The translations under genes and the position numbers were made by a program. A stretch of DNA of 64,000 nt from Flavobacterium lacisediminis (lineage in GTDB: Bacteria > Bacteroidota > Bacteroidia > Flavobacteriales > Flavobacteriaceae). This document shows positions 34,908-43,288 of the stretch, one piece after another; within the stretch, counting starts at the first letter, position 1; the number at the start of each line of letters is the position of its first letter. The notes under the pieces were generated by a model, which ran no database searches, had not been told where the DNA came from, and was given only the letters and a program-made list of their open reading frames with translations. The stretch lies in NCBI RefSeq assembly GCF_025909975.1, contig NZ_JAPCIO010000001.1, positions 186,001 through 250,000 of the forward strand. The letters run 5' to 3'.

Positions 34908-35735
34908 ATGAAAAACACATTACTTGTAATTTTACTTAGTCTTACCTTACACAATTCTTTTTCTCAAAAGATTGACAAGTCAAAAAATGAATTAAAATCT
35001 GGAAACACTTCGAATTCTTCGTCGAGCTCAAGTTCAAGTTCATCAAGTTCAAGTAGAAATTCTTCTTCAAATGATTTTGGATTAGCTGGCTTATTCGTTG
35101 AAGGCTTATTATATGTGAGTTTTTATTCCACTATCGGCGATTATAGAAGTGAAAATCATTTATACAACCCATTATCTAAATATCCTTATTTTGATGGTGA
35201 ATCAGGAAATTTCCAAAAAGAAAACGACAGTATTCAATATGGAAATTTGATGCGATTTGATGTTGAGAATCATTTTCTGTATAGCAACAATAATTTATTC
35301 GGAAATCATCTAAAAGCAAAATTCAGACCTTTTCAATATTTCTATATACAAGGTGATTATCGAGAATTAATTGAGAAAAATGCTATTACTAACAACTATT
35401 CAAATCTTTCACTATTTCAATTTAATGTGGCTTACGATAGAATTCGATTTAAAAAATTCAATTTAGGTTGGACACTTGGTGCTACTTATGTGGGTAATGA
35501 TGTTCAAAAAACTGGATTTTCTTATGGTTTACATACCGATGTTTTTGCTATAAAAAACATCAGCTTTAATAGTGCAATGATTTGGAGTAGAATAAATGGC
35601 TTACCTGTAAACTCATTCGAAATTAGAGGGAAATACCATAAACAGAATTATTTTTTCGCTTTAGGCTACGAACATTTAAAAATTGCTACTCCAAATTACA
35701 ATTATATGACATTTGGAGCAGGAATATACTTTTAA
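34908..35735 (+). CDS. Secreted protein with poly-serine linker, unknown function
   Basis: The ATG at 34908 gives 275 residues with a signal peptide (MKNTLLVILLSLTLHNSFSQ); a longer frame would start inside feoB and lacks a signal. Next comes a low-complexity tract of about 13 serines plus further Ser/Asn (residues ~33-58), then a beta-rich domain rich in aromatic strands ending in GAGIYF, suggestive of a small outer-membrane barrel. Position between feoB and a TonB-dependent receptor hints at a role in iron uptake, which is inferred from context only. Confidence 0.7.
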   Translation: MKNTLLVILLSLTLHNSFSQKIDKSKNELKSGNTSNSSSSSSSSSSSSSRNSSSNDFGLAGLFVEGLLYVSFYSTIGDYRSENHLYNPLSKYPYFDGESGNFQKENDSIQYGNLMRFDVENHFLYSNNNLFGNHLKAKFRPFQYFYIQGDYRELIEKNAITNNYSNLSLFQFNVAYDRIRFKKFNLGWTLGATYVGNDVQKTGFSYGLHTDVFAIKNISFNSAMIWSRINGLPVNSFEIRGKYHKQNYFFALGYEHLKIATPNYNYMTFGAGIYF

Positions 35736-35846
35736 AAAAAGCTGTTTTTGTTAAATAGTTTCGTATATTTTCATAGTTTAAATAGAAAAAATAAAAATTT
35801 ATTATTAAAAAAATAAATTAAATACAATTCTAAAAATCTCTTTAAA

Positions 35847-35879
35847 AAAGTTTATTTATAATTTGTCTAAATAAACTTT
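35847..35879. promoter_or_regulatory. 33-bp palindrome in the FecA-like receptor promoter (candidate operator)
   Basis: AAAGTTTATTTA (35847-35858) and TAAATAAACTTT (35868-35879) are perfect 12-bp inverted arms around a 9-nt centre. The palindrome spans the -33 element (TTTG, 35862-35865) and part of the spacer of the promoter at 35886-35893, so a bound protein would block RNA polymerase. Its centre plus right arm (ATTTGTCTAAAT) is also present in the operator-like site at 39869-39884. Confidence 0.6.
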
Positions 35880-35885
35880 GGTGAT

Positions 35886-35893
35886 TATTTTTG
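35886..35893 (+). promoter_or_regulatory. -7 promoter element for the FecA-like receptor
   Basis: TATTTTTG is preceded by TTTG with a 20-bp spacer, a full match to the Bacteroidota consensus. The ATG is 25 bp downstream. A second short inverted repeat, TAGA-N5-TCTA (35899-35911), lies over the expected transcription start. Confidence 0.7.
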
Positions 35894-35918
35894 CTCCGTA
35901 GAATTAATCTAAATAAAG

Positions 35919-38144
35919 ATGAAATATATAATTACCCCAATTACCCTATTAATTTCAGGTTTGGTATTTTCTCAAGAGAAGGAAAACAACACGCAAAAAG
36001 ATTCTGTTAAAAACTTAAAAGAAGTTGTTATTTCGGCTAATCAAATCATTGGAAGTAAATTTGAAGCAGCTAATAAAACAGGTTCCGCTTCATACATTTC
36101 AGCGGCAGATTTACAAAAATTCAACTATACTGATATTAATCGTGTACTTAGAACCGTTACTGGTGTTAATGTTTATGAAGAAGATGGATTTGGTTTAAGA
36201 CCAAATATTAGTTTAAGAGGAACTTCCCCAGACAGAAGTGCGAAAATCACTTTAATGGAAGACAATGTTTTAATTGCACCAGCTCCTTATTCAGCTCCAG
36301 CAGCATATTACTTTCCTTCGGTTGCTCGTATGAATGCTGTTGAGATATTAAAAGGAAGTAGCCAAATTCAATACGGACCTTTTACTACTGGAGGAACCAT
36401 TAACTTTGTTTCGGCTCCAATTCCAACAAAATTTAGCGCAGGATTTTTAACAGATTACGGAAGTTTTAATACGAGTCGTACTGTTGCTAACGTTGGTATT
36501 GCAAATGAAACAGTAGGTGCTGTAGTTCAATTCTTAAACTACAATTCAGATGGTTTTAAAAATTTACCAAGTGGTGCCAACACAGGTTTTGACAAAAAAG
36601 ATGTAATGGCTAAATTTAGAGTACAATCGAAACCCACCAATAAAATTTATAATGCATTAGATTTTAAAATGGTGTACGCTGAAGAAGATGCAAACGAAAC
36701 TTATTTAGGTTTAACTGAAGAAGATTTTAATAACTCGCCTTTCATGCGTTATGCAGGTTCTGAAAAAGATAATATTACTACAAAAAACAATCAATTTTCG
36801 GTTACACATACTTTAAAAACAAGTAACTACTTTAGTGTAACTACAACAGCTTATCGTAATAAATTTGCAAGAAACTGGTATAAATTAAACGATGTAAGAT
36901 TTGGTGGAACAACTTATCCTATCAATGCAATTTTAGAAGACCCAACAACAAATGCATTAGCTTTTGATTATGTAACTGGTGCACAAAACTCACCAAACAA
37001 TGCATTACGTGTAAGAGCAAACAATAGAGGCTATTTAGCACAAGGTGTTCAAACAAAATTAGATTTTCATTTCTTAACGGGTGATGTTTATCATGATTTA
37101 GAAGTTGGTGTACGTTATCACAAAGACAGCGAAGACAGATTCCAATGGAATGATAGCTATGCAATGATTGATGGTTCGATGGTATTAACTACTGCTGGAA
37201 CTCCAGGAACACAAGATAACAGAGTTGCTTATGCAAAAGCTTTAGCAGCACACGCGCTTTACAAAATAAAATATAACAACTTAACTGTTACGCCAGGTAT
37301 TCGTTTCGAAACTATAGATTTGTTAAACAAAAACTATGGTACGAATGACGTAACAAGAACAGGGGTTAACTTAGTTAAAAACGACAATCATGTAAAAGTT
37401 TGGTTACCAGGAATTGGAGCCAATTATAGATTCAATAATTATGTGTCGTTATTTGGAGGGGTTCATAAAGGATTTGCGCCACCAACAAACACACCAGGAA
37501 CAGATGCAGAAAACAGTACGAATTACGAAATTGGAACGCGTTATAATTATAAAAAATTCAGTGGCGAGTTAGTAGTGTACTTTAATGATTATAAAAATCT
37601 TTTAGGAAGTGATTTAGCTGCAAGTGGTGGTTCTGGAACATTAGACCAATTCAATGCTGGAGAAGCGCATGTAAAAGGAATTGAGTTCTTAATCAATTAT
37701 CAAGTACTGAAAGAAGAAAGCAAATTCAAATTACCAATTACTTTTGGATATACCTTAACCGATACAGAATTTGTAAACGAATTTGCAAGTTCAGACGGAG
37801 CTTGGGGAACAATTGAAAAAGGAGATGAAATTCCATACATTTCAAAACACCAATTTAATGCTTCGATTGCTTTAGAACATGCGAAATTTGAATTGATTTT
37901 AGGAGCTAGATACAGTGGCGAATTTAGAACAGTTGCTGGTCAAGGTTCGATTCCAAATAAAAATTCTGTACCAAGTAACACTGTTGTTGATTTTGGTTCA
38001 AAATACAAATTCAACAAACATTTTAGTTTAACTGGAAACATCAATAACCTTTTCGATACTACGTATTTGGTTTCAAGAGTTCCAGCAGGATTAAGACCTG
38101 GAATGCCATTCAGCGCATCTATCGGAATTGCAGCTCAATTTTAA
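35919..38144 (+). CDS. TonB-dependent receptor, FecA-like
   Basis: A 741-residue outer-membrane receptor. The signal peptide ends near VFSQ. The TonB-box/plug part (residues ~30-165) has KNLKEVVISANQ, LRPNISLRGTSPDRSAKI and VEILKGSSQIQYGPFTTGGTINF, the last typical of the Fe3+-dicitrate receptor FecA. A 22-strand barrel follows and ends in ASIGIAAQF with a C-terminal Phe. There is no carboxypeptidase-like N-terminal domain. Placement after feoAB and the palindromic operator suggests iron-regulated ferric chelate uptake; the exact ligand is not known. Confidence 0.92.
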   Translation: MKYIITPITLLISGLVFSQEKENNTQKDSVKNLKEVVISANQIIGSKFEAANKTGSASYISAADLQKFNYTDINRVLRTVTGVNVYEEDGFGLRPNISLRGTSPDRSAKITLMEDNVLIAPAPYSAPAAYYFPSVARMNAVEILKGSSQIQYGPFTTGGTINFVSAPIPTKFSAGFLTDYGSFNTSRTVANVGIANETVGAVVQFLNYNSDGFKNLPSGANTGFDKKDVMAKFRVQSKPTNKIYNALDFKMVYAEEDANETYLGLTEEDFNNSPFMRYAGSEKDNITTKNNQFSVTHTLKTSNYFSVTTTAYRNKFARNWYKLNDVRFGGTTYPINAILEDPTTNALAFDYVTGAQNSPNNALRVRANNRGYLAQGVQTKLDFHFLTGDVYHDLEVGVRYHKDSEDRFQWNDSYAMIDGSMVLTTAGTPGTQDNRVAYAKALAAHALYKIKYNNLTVTPGIRFETIDLLNKNYGTNDVTRTGVNLVKNDNHVKVWLPGIGANYRFNNYVSLFGGVHKGFAPPTNTPGTDAENSTNYEIGTRYNYKKFSGELVVYFNDYKNLLGSDLAASGGSGTLDQFNAGEAHVKGIEFLINYQVLKEESKFKLPITFGYTLTDTEFVNEFASSDGAWGTIEKGDEIPYISKHQFNASIALEHAKFELILGARYSGEFRTVAGQGSIPNKNSVPSNTVVDFGSKYKFNKHFSLTGNINNLFDTTYLVSRVPAGLRPGMPFSASIGIAAQF

Positions 38145-38171
38145 TGATTTTCATTTAGTTTTAGTTAATAA

Positions 38172-38204
38172 AAAAGCAATCTCATTATTATTGAGATTGC
38201 TTTT
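38172..38204 (+). terminator. Terminator after the FecA-like receptor gene
   Basis: A perfect 13-bp stem AAAAGCAATCTCA / TGAGATTGCTTTT with a 7-nt loop and a following T-rich run. Confidence 0.85.
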
Positions 38205-38206
38205 CT

Positions 38207-38214
38207 TATTTTTG
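38207..38214 (+). promoter_or_regulatory. -7 element for the FeoB-associated peptide gene
   Basis: TATTTTTG lies only 4 bp before the ATG at 38219, so the transcript would start at or near the start codon (leaderless). It directly abuts the terminator at 38172-38204. Confidence 0.55.
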
Positions 38215-38218
38215 TACT

Positions 38219-38347
38219 ATGGATATACAACAAATCTTAGTTTACCTTTCTTTAGCCATAGCCGTAGGTTTTTTGGTAAAGAAATTCTTTTGGAAAAAAC
38301 GTCCAAAGAAATCAAAACCTTGTGGCGATGATTGTGCTTGTCATTAA
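38219..38347 (+). CDS. FeoB-associated Cys-rich membrane protein
   Basis: This 42-residue gene encodes one membrane helix (IQQILVYLSLAIAVGFLVKKFFW) followed by a very basic stretch (KKRPKKSKP) and a short Cys-rich tail CGDDCACH. That is the layout of the small FeoB-associated Cys-rich proteins, which are usually encoded right after feoB and may handle Fe2+ at the FeoB exit. Here it is separated from feoB by two genes but has its own promoter. Its last 4 bp overlap the stop of the convergent ZIP gene. Confidence 0.85.
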   Translation: MDIQQILVYLSLAIAVGFLVKKFFWKKRPKKSKPCGDDCACH

Positions 38348-39162
38348 CCTAAAGCCACATCTAAAATCATCATTACAATAAATCCTCCGATAAAACCTAA
38401 AGTAGCAATATCGGTATTTTTATCTTGTTGGGTTTCTGGAATTACTTCTTCAACGACAACAAATATCATAGCTCCAGCAGCAAAAGCCAATGCGTAAGGT
38501 AATATTGGGGTGAAAAAAGTAACCGCAACAGCACCAATTACTCCAAAAATAGGTTCTACAATGGCTGACGATTGTCCGTACATGAAACTTTTTGTTCTGC
38601 TCATCCCCATTCTTCGTAACGGCATAGAAACGGCAATTCCTTCAGGAAAATTCTGAATTCCAATTCCAATCGCTAAAGTAACGGCGCCTGCAATTGAAGC
38701 TTCTGGAATTCCAGCGGCAACACCACCAAACAAAACCCCAACCGCTAATCCTTCAGGAATATTGTGCAGCGTAATGGCTAAAACCAAAAGTGTCGTACGT
38801 TGCCAAGGCGATTTTATTCCCTCTGTTTCTTTGAAATTAATGTGCATGTGAGGCAACACTTTATCCAATCCGAAAATAAAAATGGCTCCTAATAAAAATC
38901 CAACTGCAGCCGGAATTACTTTAATAAATCCATCTCCTTCACTCATTTCGATTGCTGGTGCTAGCAAACTCCAAAAACTTGCTGCAACCATTACACCACC
39001 TGTAAAACCAAGCATTCCATCTAAAACTACTCGATTCATAGTTTTAAAAAAGAACACAAACGAAGCTCCGAATGCTGTTAATCCCCACGTAAATGTGGTT
39101 GCTAAAAAAGCAGCCAGAATCGGGTCAATACTTTCAAAAAAATGAATAATTGAATCAAACAT
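38344..39162 (-). CDS. ZIP family metal transporter
   Basis: A 272-residue inner-membrane protein with about eight helices. The ZIP signature is clear in helix IV (ALTLHNIPEGLAVGVLFGG, His-Asn-x-x-Glu-Gly) and helix V (GIGIQNFPEGIAVSMPL), which supply the binuclear metal site. In helix V the usual His is Gln, as in many GufA-type members. Substrates are typically Zn2+, sometimes Fe2+ or Mn2+. It starts 2 bp downstream of the DtxR-type regulator and is surely cotranscribed with it. Confidence 0.93.
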   Translation of the reverse strand: MFDSIIHFFESIDPILAAFLATTFTWGLTAFGASFVFFFKTMNRVVLDGMLGFTGGVMVAASFWSLLAPAIEMSEGDGFIKVIPAAVGFLLGAIFIFGLDKVLPHMHINFKETEGIKSPWQRTTLLVLAITLHNIPEGLAVGVLFGGVAAGIPEASIAGAVTLAIGIGIQNFPEGIAVSMPLRRMGMSRTKSFMYGQSSAIVEPIFGVIGAVAVTFFTPILPYALAFAAGAMIFVVVEEVIPETQQDKNTDIATLGFIGGFIVMMILDVALG

Positions 39163-39164
39163 AA

Positions 39165-39812
39165 TTATTGTACGTATAAGTTATTAGCAATTTTATTCGA
39201 AATCGTTAATCTTTTTCCATCAATTTCAACCGTTAAAGTATCATCAAAATCTTCTTTGTCGATTACTTTAACAACCGAACCTAATGCTATTTTTTGCTTG
39301 TCTAAATATTTTAAAAAATCGGTAGACGAATCTTTCACGCCAACACAATGAAACGAGGCATTAATTTCGACTTCCGATAAAAGTTGTTTCTCAATTTTTT
39401 TAATCACACCTTTTGCATCAGGAATAGGATCACCATGTGGATCAGCTGCTGGAAAACCTAAAAAAGCATCCAATTTATTAATCAATTGTTCGGATTTAAT
39501 GTGTTCTAATTCTTCTGCAATTTCATGCACTTCATCCCAAGAAAAACCTAATTTATCTACCAAAAAAACTTCCCATAATCGGTGCTTTCTAACAATCATT
39601 TTTGCCGAATGAAAACCTTTTTCAGTTAAGGTAACGCCTTGATATTTCTGGTAACTTACCAAATCTTTATCCGAAAGTTTTTTCATCATATCGGTAACCG
39701 AAGAAGCTTTAGTATCTAACATTCCCGCAATAGCGTTCGTGTTGACGCCTTTTGGAGAAACCAAAGACAAATGATAAATAACTTTAATATAATTTTCTTC
39801 AGAAATGGTCAT
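39165..39812 (-). CDS. DtxR/MntR-type metal-dependent transcriptional regulator
   Basis: The ATG at 39812 gives 215 residues. The N-terminal winged helix (EENYIKVIYHLSL...TKASSVTDMMKKLSDKDLVSY), the dimerisation/metal region with RKHRLWE, AEELEHIKSEQL and PHGDPIPD, and a C-terminal FeoA-like SH3 domain (~140-215) are all in family order. Such proteins repress or activate metal-uptake genes when loaded with Fe2+ or Mn2+. It is divergent from a TonB-dependent receptor whose promoter carries a TTTAGA-N4-TCTAAA palindrome, its most likely target. Operon with the ZIP gene. Confidence 0.93.
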   Translation of the reverse strand: MTISEENYIKVIYHLSLVSPKGVNTNAIAGMLDTKASSVTDMMKKLSDKDLVSYQKYQGVTLTEKGFHSAKMIVRKHRLWEVFLVDKLGFSWDEVHEIAEELEHIKSEQLINKLDAFLGFPAADPHGDPIPDAKGVIKKIEKQLLSEVEINASFHCVGVKDSSTDFLKYLDKQKIALGSVVKVIDKEDFDDTLTVEIDGKRLTISNKIANNLYVQ

Positions 39813-39828
39813 AAACAATTCATTTTGA

Positions 39829-39836
39829 CAAATATA
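39829..39836 (-). promoter_or_regulatory. -7 promoter element for the dtxR-like and ZIP genes
   Basis: Minus-strand TATATTTG, exact TAnnTTTG match, about 17 bp before the ATG at 39812. It is 33 bp from the palindrome at 39869-39884, so one bound regulator could affect both directions. Confidence 0.6.
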
Positions 39837-39868
39837 TAAAGTTTTTTTAGTTTTGTAAATGTTTTATT

Positions 39869-39884
39869 TTTAGATTTGTCTAAA
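39869..39884. promoter_or_regulatory. TTTAGA-N4-TCTAAA palindrome over the receptor promoter (candidate DtxR box)
   Basis: A perfect 6-bp inverted repeat with centre TTTG. It contains the -7 element TAGATTTG (39871-39878) of the plus-strand receptor gene, so occupancy would repress it. DtxR-family boxes are palindromes of this general size and AT-rich form, and the regulator gene is adjacent. The assignment is inferred. Confidence 0.6.
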
Positions 39885-39896
39885 TTTAATTTTATA

Positions 39897-42152
39897 ATGT
39901 CTAAAATATTTATTTATATAACTCTATTTTTTTCGTTTTTTACCTTTTCACAAAACACAATAAAAGGGAAAGTGACCGCTAATAATGAAGTTTTAGCTTA
40001 TTCCAATATCTATATAAAAGAGCTAAACAAAGGAGTTGAAACAAATGAAAAAGGTTTATATGAATTCGAAAATATTCCTAACGGTTCTTATACAATTACC
40101 GCTTCATACATTGGGTTTAAATCCGAAAAGAAAAAAATTACACTTGAAAACAATTCTGATTTAACAATCAATTTCACCTTACAAGAAGATTCAAACACAT
40201 TAGACGATGTAGTAATTTCCGGAACACTAAAACCCGTTTCAAGAATGGAAACACCCGTTCCTGTAGAAGTGTATACAACAGCCTTTTTAAAGAAAAACCC
40301 AACCTCCAATATTTTTGAAGCATTGCAAAATGTAAATGGTGTTCGACCTCAACTAAATTGCAACATTTGCAACACTGGAGATATACACATCAACGGGTTA
40401 GAAGGTCCATACACCATGGTTACGATTGACGGAATGCCAATTGTAAGCGCACTTTCAACCGTTTATGGTTTATCAGGAATTCCGAATTCGTTGATTGACA
40501 GAGTTGAAGTAGTAAAAGGCCCAGCATCAAGTTTGTACGGAAGTGAAGCGGTTGGTGGTTTAATCAATATTATCACAAAAAAACCTTTGAATGCCCCGTT
40601 GTTTTCGGCAGATATTTTTTCGACTTCTTGGTTAGAAAATAATGTGGATTTAGGATTTAAAAGTAACATTGGTAAAAATGCGGTTACTTTAGTCGGCATC
40701 AATTATTACAACTACAACCAACCAATTGACAACAACAACGATAATTTTACCGATGTAACCTTACAAGAACGTATTTCCATCTTCAACAAATGGAACTTTG
40801 AACGAAAAAACAACAAAGAATTCACCATCGCAGGACGCCTTTTTTACGAAGACCGTTGGGGTGGCGAAATGCAATGGAACAAATCGTATCGCGGTGGTTC
40901 GGAAGTGTATGGCGAAAGTATTTATACGAAACGTGTGGAACTTTTGAGTAAATATCAATTGCCAACAACCGAAGATATGTATTTATCGTTTTCAATGACC
41001 GCTCATGACCAAAATTCGGTGTATGGAAATACGATTTACTTGGCGAATCAAAAAATTGCTTTTGGACAATATACTTGGGATAAAAAGCTAGAAAATCACA
41101 ATTTGTTGTTGGGAGCTGCTTTTCGTTATCAATATTATGACGACAATACAACTGCTACCCTTTCGGCAGAACAAACAAAAATTTATAGTGTTTTTCTTCA
41201 AGATGAAATAAAATTGGCTGAAAAACATCATCTTTTATTAGGTGCTCGATACGATTACAACAACAATCACGGCAACATTTTTACACCCAGAATTGCCTAC
41301 AAATGGAATCCAACAGAAAACGATGTATTCCGAATTAATGCAGGAACTGGATTTCGAATCGTGAATTTATTTACCGAAGATCACGCTGCTTTAACAGGTT
41401 CGAGAGATGTAGTAATTACCGAAGATTTAAAACCTGAAACTTCATACAACATCAACTTGAATTATTTGAAGAAAATCAGATTTGAAAACGGTGTTTTTTT
41501 AGGATTTGAAACTTCGGCTTGGTACACGTATTTTAACAACCAAATTATTCCAGATTACGACACAAATCCAGATCAAATTATTTATTCGAACTTAAATGGC
41601 TATGCACAAACGTTAGGAATAAGTGGTAATATCGATTTAGTTGCGCCTTTTGGATTAAAAGCAATTGTTGGTTTTACGATTATGGAACCTAAAAATGTGC
41701 AAAACGGAGTGATTTCAACACCTGTTTTAACGGAAAAATACAGCATTAATTGGGCTATAACTTACGATATTCCAAAATGGTTTTTATCCATCGATTACAC
41801 TGGGAATTTATATGGACCAATGCGATTGCCAATTTTAGGTGATTTAGACCCAAGGCCTGAGTACTCTCCTATTTGGAGTTTGCAAAACATACAATTTACT
41901 TATAAAAAATTTCGTAGTTTTGAACTTTATGGTGGTGTGAAAAATATTTTGAATTGGACGCCAAACAAAAGCGCTTCATTCTTAATTGCTAGAGCAAACG
42001 ATCCGTTTGATGAAGGTGTTGAATATGACACCAACGGAAATGCTTTAGCTACACCAACAAATCCATACGCACTAACTTTTGACCCAAGTTATGTGTATGC
42101 ACCCAACCAAGGAATTAGAGGCTTTTTAGGAATTCGATATACCATTTTTTAA
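39897..42152 (+). CDS. TonB-dependent receptor with CNIC plug motif
   Basis: The ATG at 39897 gives 751 residues with a signal peptide ending FTFSQ. After it comes a carboxypeptidase-regulatory-like beta domain (NTIKGKVTANNEVLAYSNIYIKEL..., ~20-100). The plug carries LNCNICNTGDIHINGLEGPYTM, a CxxC signature also found in HmuR/BtuB-like Bacteroidota receptors, and then VEVVKGPASSLYGSEAVGGLINIITKK. The barrel ends GIRYTIF. It is divergent from the DtxR gene and under a palindromic operator, so metal or metal-chelate uptake is likely. Its stop overlaps the lycopene cyclase ATG (TAATG). Confidence 0.92.
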   Translation: MSKIFIYITLFFSFFTFSQNTIKGKVTANNEVLAYSNIYIKELNKGVETNEKGLYEFENIPNGSYTITASYIGFKSEKKKITLENNSDLTINFTLQEDSNTLDDVVISGTLKPVSRMETPVPVEVYTTAFLKKNPTSNIFEALQNVNGVRPQLNCNICNTGDIHINGLEGPYTMVTIDGMPIVSALSTVYGLSGIPNSLIDRVEVVKGPASSLYGSEAVGGLINIITKKPLNAPLFSADIFSTSWLENNVDLGFKSNIGKNAVTLVGINYYNYNQPIDNNNDNFTDVTLQERISIFNKWNFERKNNKEFTIAGRLFYEDRWGGEMQWNKSYRGGSEVYGESIYTKRVELLSKYQLPTTEDMYLSFSMTAHDQNSVYGNTIYLANQKIAFGQYTWDKKLENHNLLLGAAFRYQYYDDNTTATLSAEQTKIYSVFLQDEIKLAEKHHLLLGARYDYNNNHGNIFTPRIAYKWNPTENDVFRINAGTGFRIVNLFTEDHAALTGSRDVVITEDLKPETSYNINLNYLKKIRFENGVFLGFETSAWYTYFNNQIIPDYDTNPDQIIYSNLNGYAQTLGISGNIDLVAPFGLKAIVGFTIMEPKNVQNGVISTPVLTEKYSINWAITYDIPKWFLSIDYTGNLYGPMRLPILGDLDPRPEYSPIWSLQNIQFTYKKFRSFELYGGVKNILNWTPNKSASFLIARANDPFDEGVEYDTNGNALATPTNPYALTFDPSYVYAPNQGIRGFLGIRYTIF

Positions 42153-43288
42153 TGCAACATTATCATTATATTTTCACAGGTTCAGGATTATCGGCTTTGA
42201 TGACCGTTTATGAAATGCTTTTATCTGGAAAATTCGATGAAAAATCTATTTTGCTAATTGATGAGAATACTAAAAAAACAAACGATAGAACTTGGTGCTT
42301 TTGGGATGAAAACAATTTATTTGATGAAATCGTCTCAAAAAAATGGAATCAAGCTATTTTTGCAAATGAAAAATTCAATCGCGTTTTAGAACTAACGCCT
42401 TATCAATACAAGAAAATCAATGGTTTGGATTTTTATGAATTGATTTTCAAGAAGATTTCCGAACATAAAAACATCCATTTTCTAAATCAAAAAGTAGTTG
42501 ATTTTACAGAATTAGGAAATCATTGCGTTGTAAAAACCAAAGAAGAAACTTTTACTTGTAACAAAATTTTTAATTCAATTTACCATCCTGAAATTGTTAC
42601 TGCGCAAAATAAATTTCCTTTGATACAGCAACATTTTGTAGGTTGGTTTATCAAAAGTAAAGAGGCTGTTTTTACTCCAAATTGTGCTACTTTCATGGAT
42701 TTTTCGGTGGAACAAAAAGGCAATACGCGTTTTATGTATGTTTTACCAACATCCGAAAATGAAGCGTTGTTAGAATATACATTGTTTTCAAAAGACTTAC
42801 TTTCAAAAGAAGAATATGAATCTGAAATCAAGAAATACATTGAAAATTTTGGCATAACGGAATACGAAATCATCGAAAAAGAACAAGGCAATATCCCGAT
42901 GACATGTTATCCTTTCTGGAAACACAACACAAAGAACGTTATCAATATTGGTTCGGCTGGCGGTTGGACAAAAGCTAGCACAGGTTATACTTTTAAAAAC
43001 GCTTCAAAAAAATCAAAAGCTTTAGTTCAATTTCTAAAATCAGAATCCGACTTCACGAAATTTCATAAAAAAGATAAATTTTGGTTCTATGATTTGTTAT
43101 TATTGGATATTTTAAGCTCAAAAAACGAATTAGGTTCTAAGATATTTTCTTCGATGTTTAAAAAAGGAAGTTCAACTGTAATTTTTAAATTTTTAGATGA
43201 AGAAACTTCAATCTGGGAAGATTTACAAGTCATTTGGAAATGCCCAAAAATATTATTTATAAAGGCTTTATTTGGAAGAATTTTCTAA
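42152..43288 (+). CDS. Lycopene cyclase family protein
   Basis: The 378-residue flavoprotein begins YHYIFTGSGLSALMTVYEML, with the FAD-binding loop GSGLSA at residues 10-15. It also has the CrtY-type segment NDRTWCFWDENNLFDEIV and the late IGSAGGWTKASTGYTF motif near residue 270. Lycopene beta-cyclase closes both ends of lycopene to make beta-carotene on the way to zeaxanthin-type yellow pigments of Flavobacteria. Other crt genes are absent here. It is translationally coupled to the metal-regulated receptor upstream, which is unusual. Confidence 0.9.
   Translation: MQHYHYIFTGSGLSALMTVYEMLLSGKFDEKSILLIDENTKKTNDRTWCFWDENNLFDEIVSKKWNQAIFANEKFNRVLELTPYQYKKINGLDFYELIFKKISEHKNIHFLNQKVVDFTELGNHCVVKTKEETFTCNKIFNSIYHPEIVTAQNKFPLIQQHFVGWFIKSKEAVFTPNCATFMDFSVEQKGNTRFMYVLPTSENEALLEYTLFSKDLLSKEEYESEIKKYIENFGITEYEIIEKEQGNIPMTCYPFWKHNTKNVINIGSAGGWTKASTGYTFKNASKKSKALVQFLKSESDFTKFHKKDKFWFYDLLLLDILSSKNELGSKIFSSMFKKGSSTVIFKFLDEETSIWEDLQVIWKCPKILFIKALFGRIF

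Noticed and set aside
34998..35080. Variable-number tandem repeat in the Ser-rich gene
   Set aside because: Serine codons are mixed (TCG, TCA, AGT, TCT, AGC), so there is no long uniform unit that would slip.
40822..41151. Antisense ORF of 109 codons within the second TonB receptor
   Set aside because: It lies wholly inside a well-conserved gene in another frame and has no promoter or recognisable domain.
42580..42891. Minus-strand ORF inside the lycopene cyclase gene
   Set aside because: Shadow frame of a clear FAD protein, low-complexity product and no start context.
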